From Frondihabitans sp. 762G35 (GTDB lineage Bacteria > Actinomycetota > Actinomycetes > Actinomycetales > Microbacteriaceae), in contig NZ_CP014619.1 in assembly GCF_002074055.1 (NCBI RefSeq), positions 806,001 to 870,000 on the forward strand: DNA of 64,000 bases, written 5' to 3'. Under the pieces are notes generated by a model. It made no database searches. It was not told the DNA's origin and saw only the letters and a program-made list of their open reading frames with translations. The stretch's first letter is position 1. The number at the start of each line of letters is the position of its first letter. A program made the position numbers and the translations under genes. Shown in pieces: positions 16,608-27,254 of this stretch.

Positions 16608-17464
16608 ATGACGGACGACTTCCAGCGGCTGGGCCCGGTCGGCGCGGAGATCCCGGTCTACCGGAACGACGGCACGGCCTACGACCTGCGACCCGTGACG
16701 GCCGACATCGATCGCGCCTGGTTCGCCCGGGGCGGCTTCGCCGAGGCCCGTGCGGCCCACGCGGCCGGTCGCCTCCCCGTCCTCGGAGGAGGCGTCGACC
16801 CTGCGCGTGGGCGCTCCTCTCGCGCAGCCCGGCAAGATCGTCTGCATCGGCCTGAACTACCGGGACCACGCCGAGGAGACCGGTGCCGCGATCCCCGCAG
16901 AGCCGTCGTCTTCATGAAGGATCCGACGACGATCGTCGGACCTTCCGACACCGTCCTCATTCCGCGCGGTTCGACGAAGACCGACTGGGAGGTCGAGCTC
17001 GGCATCGTGATCGGCTCCGAGGCGCGCTACCTCGACTCTCCGGCCGACGCCCGCGCCTGCATCGCCGGGTACGTGCTCTCGCACGACGTCTCCGAGCGCG
17101 AGTTCCAGCTCGAGCGCGGCGGCAGTGGGACAAGGGCAAGAGCTGCGAGACGTTCAACCCGCTCGGCCCGTTCATCGCCCCCGCCGACGCGGTGGCCGAC
17201 CCGCAGGCCCTCGGACTGACCCTCAGCGTCAACGGGACGCTCCGGCAGAACGGCTCCACGAGCACGATGATCTTCCCCGTCGACCACCTCGTCTGGTACC
17301 TCAGCCAGTTCCTCGTGCTCCACCCCGGCGACCTCGTGAACACCGGCACCCCGGCCGGCGTCGCGCTCGGGCTCCCCGACCACCCCTACCTCCGCGCGGG
17401 CGACACCGTCTCCCTCGCGATCGACGGTCTCGGCGAGGCCGTCCAGACCTTCCAGCAGGCGTAG
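16608..17464 (+). pseudogene. Fumarylacetoacetate hydrolase family protein (2,4-diketo-3-deoxy-L-fuconate hydrolase-like), three frameshifts
   Basis: The reading moves between frames at about 16785 (one extra G), 16904 (one base missing) and 17122 (one base missing). Corrected, it gives 285 residues, the normal length for this family. Motifs appear intact in each piece: [39 protein letters not shown] with the metal-binding Glu residues, and the late NTGTPAGVALG. In the non-phosphorylative L-fucose route this enzyme cleaves 2,4-diketo-3-deoxy-L-fuconate to pyruvate and L-lactate. It begins after a GAGGAGAAG ribosome site and is followed by the SDR that would supply its substrate. No stop or obvious missense decay is seen apart from the indels. 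Confidence 0.8.
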
Positions 17465-17523
17465 GCGCGACCGCGCACCCGCCGCGTCCGTCCACGCGTC
17501 CCCAGAGAGAGCGAGATCGCAGG

Positions 17524-18290
17524 ATGAAGTCCACCGAGTACCAGGGCCTGGTCGCCGCCGTCACCGGGGGAGCGTCCGGGATCGGACGAGCCACCGCGGT
17601 CGAACTGGCCTCCCGGGGCGCGACCGTGGCCGTCCTCGATCTCGCCCCCGACGACCTCCCGACGACCTCCCCGAGGGTGTCCACGGCTTCGTCTGCGACG
17701 TCACCGACGACGACTCCGTGGCCCGCGCCGTCGCACGGGTGGGGAGGAGCTCGGCGGGCTCGACGTCCTGGTGAACAACGCCGGCATCAGTGCGGTGGGC
17801 ACCGTCGAGGACAACCCGACGGACGAGTGGACGCGGGTGCTCGACGTGAACGTGGTCGGCATCGCGCGCGTGACGAGGGCGGCCCTCGGGCTCCTGCGCC
17901 GGTCGGATCACGCCGCCGTGGTCAACCTCTGCTCCATCGCGGCCTTCAACGGGCTGCCGCAGCGCGCGCTCTACTCGGCGACGAAGGGTGCCGTCTACGG
18001 GCTGACGCTCGCCATGGCGACCGACCACGTCCGGGAGGGGATCCGCGTGAACTGCGTCAGCCCCGGCACCGTCGACACCCCCGTTCGTGGCGCGGATGCT
18101 GCAGAAGTTCGACGACCCGGTGGCCGAGCGGGCCGCCCTCGACGCGCGGCAGGCCACCGGGCGGATGGTCACGCCGGAGGAGATCGCCTCGGCGATCGCG
18201 TACCTCGCCGGGCCGACCTCCGGCTCGACCACGGGCACGTCGCTGCTCGTCGACGGCGGGGTGACGACGCTGCGCGTGCGGCCCCTCTGA
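17524..18290 (+). pseudogene. SDR, probable 2-keto-3-deoxy-L-fuconate dehydrogenase, three frameshifts
   Basis: Frame changes occur at about 17660 (one C missing), 17743 (one G missing) and 18080 (one extra C). The corrected reading is a 255-residue SDR: TGGASGIG near residue 15, NNAG, the catalytic YSATK, and the C-terminal PTSGSTTGTSLLVDGG. In the oxidative fucose pathway an SDR of this type oxidises the C4 hydroxyl of 2-keto-3-deoxy-L-fuconate, giving the diketo acid that the FAH-type hydrolase just upstream cleaves. It begins 59 nt after that gene and belongs to the same operon. The start ATG at 17524 has a weak AGGA site directly upstream. Confidence 0.8.
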
Positions 18291-18357
18291 CCCTCGTGCT
18301 CGCGGCGGCGGCGTTCCGGCGTCGCGACCCGTTCCCTCGGGGCGCTAGGGTCGCTCC

Positions 18358-18843
18358 GTGACGATCTACCTCTCGGCGAACGACTACCCCTGGGGGCTGC
18401 TCTGGCTGGGGCTCGCCCTCGCCACGGCGGGTCTCGCCGAGCAGAAGAACCGGTCGCGGTGGACGTGGTTCCTCCTCGGGCTCTTCCTCGGTCCGCTCGC
18501 GACCGCGCTCGTCGTCGTCTGGCCGCGCTACGGGGGCGTCCGGTCGCCGAAGCTCGACCTCCTGCGGAGCGCCGCCGATCGTTACCTGCTCGGAGCGGCG
18601 ATCATGCTCGCCGTCCTGTTCGTCTCGCTGGGAGGCGTGGTGCTCGGCATCGTCGCCGTGACGCAGGCGGGCGGTGCCGACGCCGGTGTCGTCCAGACCG
18701 ACCCGCCGGCGTGGCTCCTGATCGTCGTCTTCGCGGGTGTCCTCGTGCTCGCGGCGGCGGCGTTCTGGTTCTTCGTCACGCGGCAGAACCGGGCCCGGGC
18801 GCTCTCCCGCGTGCTGGACGCCCGTCTCGAACGAGAGTCCTGA
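18358..18843 (+). CDS. Hypothetical membrane protein with four predicted helices
   Basis: A 161-residue protein that I do not assign to a family. Four hydrophobic segments are visible, at about residues 13-27, 36-58, 78-103 and 119-142, with basic residues on the cytoplasmic loops and a charged C-terminal tail (RALSRVLDARLERES). The second segment contains GLFLGPLATALVVVWPRYGG, a pattern seen in small actinobacterial membrane proteins near phospholipase-D-nuclease-like N-terminal domains. The GTG at 18358 is the first start in frame. Its 3' end overlaps the convergent TerC-like gene by 68 bp. Confidence 0.6.
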   Translation: MTIYLSANDYPWGLLWLGLALATAGLAEQKNRSRWTWFLLGLFLGPLATALVVVWPRYGGVRSPKLDLLRSAADRYLLGAAIMLAVLFVSLGGVVLGIVAVTQAGGADAGVVQTDPPAWLLIVVFAGVLVLAAAAFWFFVTRQNRARALSRVLDARLERES

Positions 18844-19867
18844 CCCGGGGGAGCGACGACAGCAGGGCCGCGCCGATGATGACGCTGCCGAACCAGCCCG
18901 CGACGGCGCCCGGGATGGGCACGACGAGGCTCGCCCAGAGCAGGACGGCGAGGACACCCAGCACGTACGCCGCTCCGGCCCGCAGATGACGGAGGCGCTT
19001 GAGTCCGCTCTCCGCGTCGACGCGGGCCGTCAGCCGCGCGAGGAACACGGCCCCGATCCCCACGCCGAGCCCGGCGACGGCCGCCGCCTCGAGGGCGCCG
19101 AGCCCCGCATCCTGCGAGGACGACAGGCTGTACACGCCGTCGAGGATCTCGAAGAGGAGGAAGACGGTCAGCCCGCGCTCGAAGACGACGGTGGCCGCGT
19201 GCGCGTGCAGTCGCCACGGAGCTTCCCCGTCGCGCTTCGCCCACGCGGCCACGGCCTTCACCGTCAGGTAGACCACGCCGCCGACCGCGCTCCCGACGGC
19301 GACGACGACGCGGTCCGCAGGAGCCGTCAGGGTCGTCACGACACCCGCCCCGACGAGCGCGACCGCGAACGCCGCGACCCTCGGCGCCCGAACCCGCGCC
19401 AGGACCGCCTCCAGCCGGCCGAGCCACGGCCGGCGGGCGGCGCGATCGGTGTTGAAGAGGTACTCGGAGAAGACGAGCCAGATGAACACGGCCCCGAATG
19501 CGGCGAGGCCGGGCCGGGCCGTCGCGAGGTGGTCCGCGAACGTCGCGGGCTCGAAGACCGCCTCCGCGGCCGCCTCGCCGGGGCTCGCCGTCTGCGTCAC
19601 CGCGACGGCCGCGGGAGGCAGCAGGAGCCGCATCCCGATCACGCCCGCCACCAGACCGATCGACAGGAACACCTTCTTCGCCGGATGCGCGATGCGCGAC
19701 GCGATCCCCGCCATCGGGACCGACGAGTCGGCCGCCATCGCGATCTCGAGGAGCGTGAGCGCGAGCAGGACGAAGGCGGCCGCGGGCGACACGACGATCC
19801 AGGTGGCGGGCACGGCGATCGCGAGAAGGGCGAGGGGCAGGGCGAGGCTTTCGCGGAGGAGGGTCAC
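18776..19867 (-). CDS. DUF475 / TerC-like integral membrane protein
   Basis: A 363-residue polytopic membrane protein. Two repeated helix signatures of the TerC/DUF475 type are visible: LTLLEIAMAADSSVPM near residue 40 and LFEILDGVYSLSS in the second half. In most relatives the first motif ends in D-N-A; here it is D-S-S. Family members are linked to metal (tellurite, manganese) homeostasis, but the role of DUF475 proteins is not known. The GTG at 19867, with GAGAGGACC upstream, was preferred over an ATG 29 codons earlier, because the extra residues are not membrane-like. It converges on, and overlaps by 68 bp, the membrane protein gene at 18358. Confidence 0.6.
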   Translation of the reverse strand: MTLLRESLALPLALLAIAVPATWIVVSPAAAFVLLALTLLEIAMAADSSVPMAGIASRIAHPAKKVFLSIGLVAGVIGMRLLLPPAAVAVTQTASPGEAAAEAVFEPATFADHLATARPGLAAFGAVFIWLVFSEYLFNTDRAARRPWLGRLEAVLARVRAPRVAAFAVALVGAGVVTTLTAPADRVVVAVGSAVGGVVYLTVKAVAAWAKRDGEAPWRLHAHAATVVFERGLTVFLLFEILDGVYSLSSSQDAGLGALEAAAVAGLGVGIGAVFLARLTARVDAESGLKRLRHLRAGAAYVLGVLAVLLWASLVVPIPGAVAGWFGSVIIGAALLSSLPRVRTLVRDGRPARGRAPGPGSAA

Positions 19868-20030
19868 GGCGGTCCTCTCGGTGGGGGAAGGCGGCGCGTC
19901 GTCGAGCCCTGGGCTCCAGTCGAGCAGGCGAAGGTGGGCGTCTCCTCCGAGCACTCGCGATCGCGGGTTTCACACGGACACGCCGCGCGCGATTGAGCGG
20001 GCGTGGAGGTTGAGCGGGCAAGGTGGCCTG

Positions 20031-20549
20031 ATGACTTCCGCCGAAGACACGGGCCCCGCCCAGCAGACCGCACCCGACCGCGACGCCACGCCCCTGGAGC
20101 AGGCCATCGCCTCGGGGCAGGCCGGTGACAGCGACATGAACGACGTTCTCGCGCAGTTCGTCAACGCGATCATCATCGTCCCGACGGCGACCGAGGTCGT
20201 CACCGACATGAACGAGCTGCAGCCGGTTCTCTTCGACCGCGAGGGCACCCCGATGCTCGCGACCTTCACGCACATCGACCGCATCCCCGAGCAGGTGGGC
20301 GAGTTCGCCAAGTACGCCGTCGAGATCCCGGCCGCCGAGCTGGTCCAGGCCATCCCGGAAGACACCGGTCTCGTCGTGAACCCCGGCCACTCGGAGGGGT
20401 TCGAGATGCTTCCCCAGGGCGTCCAGCAGCTGTCCGCCGACGTGCGACGGATGATCGAGCAGATGGAGCAGGCGCAGGCCGAGGGGCAGAGCCAGCAGGC
20501 CCCGGCAGCGCCGGGCAAGATCGACCCGTCATCGATCCCCAACTTCTGA
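20031..20549 (+). CDS. SseB-family protein
   Basis: A 172-residue soluble protein with the SseB N-terminal domain layout: NDVLAQFVNAIIIVPT, then PVLFDREGTPMLATFTH and GLVVNPGHSEGFEM. In Gram-positive bacteria this domain occurs in cytoplasmic proteins of unknown function, and the type III secretion link of the family name does not apply. The C-terminus is Gln/Ala-rich. The ATG at 20031 follows the divergent TerC-like promoter region. It precedes the glycine riboswitch and gcv operon on the same strand but is not obviously part of it. Confidence 0.75.
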   Translation: MTSAEDTGPAQQTAPDRDATPLEQAIASGQAGDSDMNDVLAQFVNAIIIVPTATEVVTDMNELQPVLFDREGTPMLATFTHIDRIPEQVGEFAKYAVEIPAAELVQAIPEDTGLVVNPGHSEGFEMLPQGVQQLSADVRRMIEQMEQAQAEGQSQQAPAAPGKIDPSSIPNF

Positions 20550-20643
20550 CGCCGACTTCTCCACAGCTCCGAAGTCCGACCCGTGAGAGGCCGGTCGTCC
20601 GGCTAAGCTGACACCACAATCGAACATCGGGCCACGAACACAG

Positions 20644-20827
20644 CGCGGGAGAGCGTACGACCCCACCGGGTCTGCCACCGAAGGAGCAAGCTCCCCGCCA
20701 ATCTCTCAGGTAGACGTACCGCGCCGTGTTGGCCACTCTGAAAAGCAGGTCGCTTCCGTCGCGCCTCGCCCACGGTGAAAGTCGGCGCTCGCGCCGACGA
20801 AGCTCTCAGGCTCATGACAGAGGGGGA
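20644..20827 (+). ncRNA. Tandem glycine riboswitch upstream of the gcv operon
   Basis: Two glycine-aptamer blocks lie in series. The first contains GGGAGAGCG at its 5' side, CACCGAAGGAGCAA and CCGCCAATCTCTCAGG (20644 to about 20735). The second contains GGTGAAAGTCGGCG, a short stem CGGCGC/GCGCCG, GAAGCTCTCAGG and ACAGAGGGGGA (about 20745 to 20827). These are the conserved core sequences of the gcvT element. The second aptamer ends about 40 nt before the gcvT start. Known members switch on glycine cleavage genes when glycine is abundant. The arrangement of two aptamers and the adjacent gcvT-gcvH-gcvP genes make the call secure. Confidence 0.93.
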
Positions 20828-20865
20828 TTCCTGTTCTAGCGCGTGCCGAGCTCCTGGAGTCCTGA

Positions 20866-22013
20866 ATGTCCGACGATTTCGTCCCTCCCGTCGAGGAGGG
20901 CCCGAGCCTCGCTTCAGTCCCCTGCACGACGTGCACGTGGCGGCCGGGGCCAGCTTCACCGACTTCGCCGGGTGGCAGATGCCGGTGCGCTACAGCTCCG
21001 ACCTGCAGGAGCACCACGCCGTCCGCACCGCTGCCGGCCTCTTCGACCTGTCGCACATGGCCGAGATCGCCGTCGTCGGCCCGGAGGCCGGGGCGTTCCT
21101 CGACCACGCGCTCGCGGGCACGCTCTCCACGATCGCCGTCGGTCGGGCCAAGTACTCGCTCCTGCTCGCCGAGGAGGGCGGGATCGTCGACGACCTCGTC
21201 GTCTACCGGCTCGACGAGCACGACTTCCTCGTCGTCGCGAACGCGGGCAACCGCCAGGCCGCCTTCGATCTCCTCGCCCAGCGCGCCCACGGTTTCGACG
21301 TGACGGTCGACGACGAGAGCGACGACACGGCCCTCATCGCCATCCAGGGTCCCGAGGCGGCCGGCGTCCTCGACGAGTTGATCACCTCCGACCGGCTGGC
21401 CCCCGACTCCCCGCTGGCCGAGCTCCGCTACTACCGCGTCCTCCAGGGCACCTTCGACGACGCCCCCGTCCTCATCGCGCGGACGGGCTACACCGGCGAG
21501 GACGGCTTCGAGCTCTACCTGGCACCCGACGTCGCCCCCGACCTGTGGCGCGCTCTCGCCGAGGCGGGGGCCCGCGCGGCGTCGTCCCCGCGGGGCTCGC
21601 GAGTCGCGACACCCTCCGCCTCGAGGCGGGGATGCCGCTCTACGGCCACGAGCTCGGCCTCGACACGCGGCCCGCGCAGGCAGGCCTCGGCCGCGTCGTC
21701 GACAGCACGAAAGCGTCCTTCGCCGGTCGCGACAACGTCGACCCCGCGCCCGGAGCCCCCGTCCTCGTCGGGCTCGCCCTCGAGGGCGCCGGGCGGCGCG
21801 CGCGGGCTACCCGGTCGTCACCGCCGACGGCGACGCGTCGGTCGTCGTGGGCGTCGTGACGAGCGGCGCCCTGTCGCCGACGCTCGGTCACCCGTGGCCA
21901 TGGCGTACGTCGATCCCCGTCACTCCGAGGCCGGTGCGACGCTCGCCGTCGACGTCCGAGGCACCCCGATCCCCGCGACCGTCGTCGCGCTCCCCTTCTA
22001 CAAGCGCTCCTGA
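20866..22013 (+). pseudogene. gcvT: Aminomethyltransferase GcvT (glycine cleavage T protein), four frameshifts
   Basis: The corrected reading starts at the ATG at 20866 (MSDDFVPPVEEGP), with a GGAG site in front, directly after the glycine riboswitch. It needs one added base at about 20909, 21574, 21804 and 21893; it then gives 383 residues, a usual length. Conserved GcvT blocks are present across the frames: SPLHDVHVAAGASFTDFAGWQMPVRY (split over two segments), [38 protein letters not shown] and the late AMAYVDP. The enzyme transfers the methylene group from the aminomethyl-lipoyl H protein to tetrahydrofolate. All four indels are deletions in GC runs. The partner genes downstream are intact, so a sequencing artefact is likely but unproven. 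Confidence 0.88.
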
Positions 22014-22024
22014 AAGGCGTACCC

Positions 22025-22395
22025 ATGGCCGACCTCACCTCCCTGAAATACACGTCCGAGCACGAGTGGCTCCTCATCGACGGCGACACCGCCACCGTCG
22101 GTATCACCGACTACGCGGCCGACAAGCTCGGCGACGTCGTCTACGTCGACCTTCCCGCGGTCGGCTCCGACCTCGAGGCCGGCAAGGTCGTCGGCGAGAT
22201 CGAGTCGACGAAGTCCGTCGGCGAGCTCTTCGCCCCGGTCCTCGGCACCGTCCTCGAGATCAACGAGGCCGTCGTCGACAGCCCCGACCTCGTCAACGCG
22301 TCGCCCTTCGACGACGGCTGGCTCATCAAGATCACCCTCGCGGGCGATCTCCCCGACTTCCTCGACCGCGACGCCTACGTCGCTCTGACCGCCGA

Positions 22396-22399
<4 letters not shown>
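22025..22399 (+). CDS. gcvH: Glycine cleavage system H protein
   Basis: A 124-residue H protein, full length. The lipoyl-lysine site is in [13 protein letters not shown] (Lys near residue 63), preceded by the typical [23 protein letters not shown] in two blocks. It shuttles the aminomethyl group from GcvP to GcvT and then presents dihydrolipoyl to lipoamide dehydrogenase, which is not encoded nearby. It starts 11 nt after gcvT and its stop overlaps the gcvP start (ATGA), so the three genes form a coupled operon under the glycine riboswitch. Confidence 0.97.
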
Positions 22400-25293
<2,894 letters not shown>

Positions 25294-25318
25294 TCGCCGC
25301 GGGTCGTCCGCCTGCGCC

Positions 25319-25372
25319 AGACTCCACAACACGCCGCTCACGTTCGTTCGTGAGCGGCGTGTTGTGGAGTCT
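25319..25372. repeat. Large perfect hairpin after gcvP, founder-like unit of a small repeat family
   Basis: Two 24-bp arms (AGACTCCACAACACGCCGCT and its continuation CACG, with the exact complement) flank a 6-nt loop TTCGTT. It can serve as the gcvP terminator. The right arm core GTGAGCGGCGTGTTGTGGAG recurs twice just downstream, and a decayed relative stands at 47985, so this is a dispersed element rather than a simple terminator. Confidence 0.8.
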
Positions 25373-25400
25373 CGCCGCGTGCGGGCGCGACGTGGGTTCG

Positions 25401-25453
25401 GCGAGGCTCCACGTTTGGCGCTTTTCGGGGAAAGTGAGCGGCGTGTTGTGGAG
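25401..25453. repeat. Direct repeat copy A (53 bp)
   Basis: This 53-bp unit runs from GCGAGGCTCCACG to GTGTTGTGGAG and contains CGCTTTTCGGGG in its middle. It is identical to copy B at 25493-25545, 92 bp away. Its ends, CTCCAC and GTGGAG, are inverted, and its last 20 bases equal the right arm of the hairpin at 25319. The wider 25294-25621 gap (328 bp) contains only these repeats and G-rich spacer; no gene was found in it. Confidence 0.85.
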
Positions 25454-25492
25454 GGTCGCCGGGGCGGCCCGGCGGGGTGCGACTTGGGTAGG

Positions 25493-25545
25493 GCGAGGCT
25501 CCACGTTTGGCGCTTTTCGGGGAAAGTGAGCGGCGTGTTGTGGAG
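25493..25545. repeat. Direct repeat copy B (53 bp)
   Basis: Identical over 53 bp to copy A, with the same CTCCAC/GTGGAG inverted ends. The sequence just before each copy is also similar (GCGACGTGGGTTCG and GCGACTTGGGTAGG), so the duplication was originally somewhat longer. Confidence 0.85.
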
Positions 25546-25621
25546 TGTCGCGCGGCGGGGCGGGGCAGGGCGGGCGGGGCGGGCGGCGCGGGCGCGACAG
25601 CCGGGACGCGCGACGCCGCAC

Positions 25622-26101
25622 CTAGGCCAGCACGCCGGCCAGAGCCTCCTGCAGCACCGATGCGCTCTGGAAACGGGCCCCGACGACGGCGACGTGCTTC
25701 CAGCGCAGGATGCCCGACGCGTCGACCACGAAGACCGAGCGCCGCAGCCCCAGTCCGGGAAGCCCCACGCCGTACCGCTTCACGGCGAGGCCGTGCTCGT
25801 CCGCCAGCAGCGGGAACGACAGCCCCTCCTTGCGCGCGAATCGCTCGTGGCTGTCGAGGCCCTGCTTGCTGATGCCCCAGACGGTCGCGCCGAGGGTCTC
25901 GAAGCCGGCCAGCTCGGACTGGTACTCGCACAGCTGCGCCGTGCACACGCTCGTCTCGTCGCCGGGGTAGAACGCCAGCACGACGGGGGATCCGTGTTGG
26001 GCGGAGAGGCAGAACGAGCGCCGTTCCACGACCCCGTCGACGATCCGGATGCCCGGGAGGCTGAAGTCCGGGGCGATGTCGCCCACCGCTGGGATGCTCA
26101 T
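25622..26101 (-). CDS. Thiol peroxiredoxin (BCP/AhpC-TSA family)
   Basis: A 159-residue peroxiredoxin. The peroxidatic Cys53 and a resolving Cys58 occur in FYPGDETSVCTAQLCEY, with the five-residue spacing of the atypical two-Cys BCP group. The threonine expected before the peroxidatic Cys is shifted (ETSVC rather than TPGC). The fold ends with a typical FVVDASGILRWKHV strand. It reduces hydrogen peroxide or organic peroxides using a thiol donor such as thioredoxin or mycoredoxin. The ATG at 26101 (MSIPAVGD) is the natural start of the fold. It is monocistronic. Confidence 0.9.
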   Translation of the reverse strand: MSIPAVGDIAPDFSLPGIRIVDGVVERRSFCLSAQHGSPVVLAFYPGDETSVCTAQLCEYQSELAGFETLGATVWGISKQGLDSHERFARKEGLSFPLLADEHGLAVKRYGVGLPGLGLRRSVFVVDASGILRWKHVAVVGARFQSASVLQEALAGVLA

Positions 26102-26172
26102 GCTCCGAGAGTACGACCCGCGCGGGCTCGGTGCGCCTGGGTGAATCGTATGAAGGTCGGCGAGTCCCGAGG

Positions 26173-26967
26173 TCAGTGCATCCCGAACAGCGCCGGGAAC
26201 GCGTGCGACGCCCACGGGTAGCCGACGAACACGGCGGCGTCCATGAGGAAGTGCGCGATGACGAGCGGCAGGATCCTGCCGTACCGGGTGTAGAGCCAGC
26301 CGAAGACGACGCCCATCACGGCGTTGCCGATGAACGCGCCGAAACCCTGGTAGAGGTGGTAGGTGCCCCGCAGCAGCGCCGCGGACAGGATGATCGGCCA
26401 CGTCTTCCAGCCCAGGTCGCGGAGTCGGGCGAAGAGGTAGGCGACGACGATGACCTCCTCCGTGACGCCCGATCGGAAGGCGGACAGCAGGAGGACCGGC
26501 ACGGTCCACCAGTGCGCCGCGAGGTTCGTCGGCACGACGTCGACGCTGATGCCGAGCGCCCGACCGGCGAAGTAGAGGCCGAGGCCGGGGATCCCGATGG
26601 CCAGGGCGAGCCCCGCTCCGCCGAGGGCATCGCGCCCCGTGCGGGTGAAGTCGACGCCGAGGCGGGACAGGTGAGGGCGGGCGGGCCGCCAGAGGAGGTA
26701 GGCCACGAGGGCCACGGGGACGAGGTCGAACCCGTTCTGGAGGATCTGGTAGAGGAGATCGAACAGCTCGCGGCTGGCCAGGGAGGTGTTGAGCGTCGCC
26801 TGCTGACTGCCGAGGGCGGTGGGGCGCGTGAGGAGGTCGAGGAGCTGGACCACGGAATACACCGCACTCGCCCCGAGGGAGAGACCGAGGACGATGAGGA
26901 TCTCCGCCCGGAGTCGCCGCGGCGTCACTCCCGCGGGGAGCGGTTCGGCGAGCGGTAGAGCGGACAT
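26173..26967 (-). CDS. CPBP-family intramembrane metalloprotease
   Basis: A 264-residue membrane protein of the CPBP (CaaX protease and bacteriocin-processing) family. The three family motifs are seen: Glu170-Glu171 in VTEEVIVVAYLF, R200xxxH204 in RGTYHLYQ, and H239xxxD243 in HFLMD. Six to eight membrane helices are predicted. These enzymes cleave within or near membrane segments; the substrate here is unknown. The ATG at 26967 has a strong AGGAGG site; an upstream ATG in frame lacks one. It is divergent from the peptide transporter operon, sharing a 287-bp intergenic region. Confidence 0.88.
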   Translation of the reverse strand: MSALPLAEPLPAGVTPRRLRAEILIVLGLSLGASAVYSVVQLLDLLTRPTALGSQQATLNTSLASRELFDLLYQILQNGFDLVPVALVAYLLWRPARPHLSRLGVDFTRTGRDALGGAGLALAIGIPGLGLYFAGRALGISVDVVPTNLAAHWWTVPVLLLSAFRSGVTEEVIVVAYLFARLRDLGWKTWPIILSAALLRGTYHLYQGFGAFIGNAVMGVVFGWLYTRYGRILPLVIAHFLMDAAVFVGYPWASHAFPALFGMH

Positions 26968-27150
26968 CGATCCTCCTGTTCGGGCCATGATCGCAGATCG
27001 CGGAGGCGTGGACGCAACCGGATGGTACGGCTCTCGACCGCGGAATCCGCCGGATTCTTGCGTGGAGACGCTGATCGCCGCACAAATGTGACTCGCGCCG
27101 CAAGATATGCGCCCTGCGTGTTTCCAAGACGTAACGCTTTCCCCCGCGGT

Positions 27151-27179
27151 TTGGCGTTTGCCAGCGGTTTACTTATGGT
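27151..27179 (+). promoter_or_regulatory. Candidate promoter of the peptide transporter operon
   Basis: TTGGCG (27151-27156) and TATGGT (27174-27179) are separated by 17 bp, 75 nt ahead of the binding-protein start. The surrounding 27100-27180 stretch is less GC-rich than its neighbours. No operator-like palindrome was recognised. Confidence 0.35.
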
Positions 27180-27254
27180 CTTCTTATCCAGAGCGGATCG
27201 CCGTGCCTCTGCGCTGCACCGCTGTGCGTCACATTCCATCAGGAGGAACATTCA

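Noticed and set aside
16239-17219. Long continuous reading across the GntR and FAH junction
   Set aside because: It reads through the N-terminal part of the regulator on the wrong strand and then joins an FAH fragment out of frame. It is a shadow created by the indels.
16324-18084. Programmed ribosomal frameshifting as an explanation of the broken genes
   Set aside because: Seven shifts in both directions across three genes, without slippery heptamers or a shared context, do not fit a programmed mechanism.
20775-20865. Upstream start for gcvT inside the riboswitch
   Set aside because: The extra residues come from the second glycine aptamer. Correcting one missing base at about 20909 joins the true start at 20866 to the conserved body.
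25319-25545. Possible CRISPR array from the repeated 53-bp units
   Set aside because: Only two identical units occur, with a spacer that is itself similar to the flanks, and no cas genes are nearby. The inverted ends fit a hairpin repeat instead.
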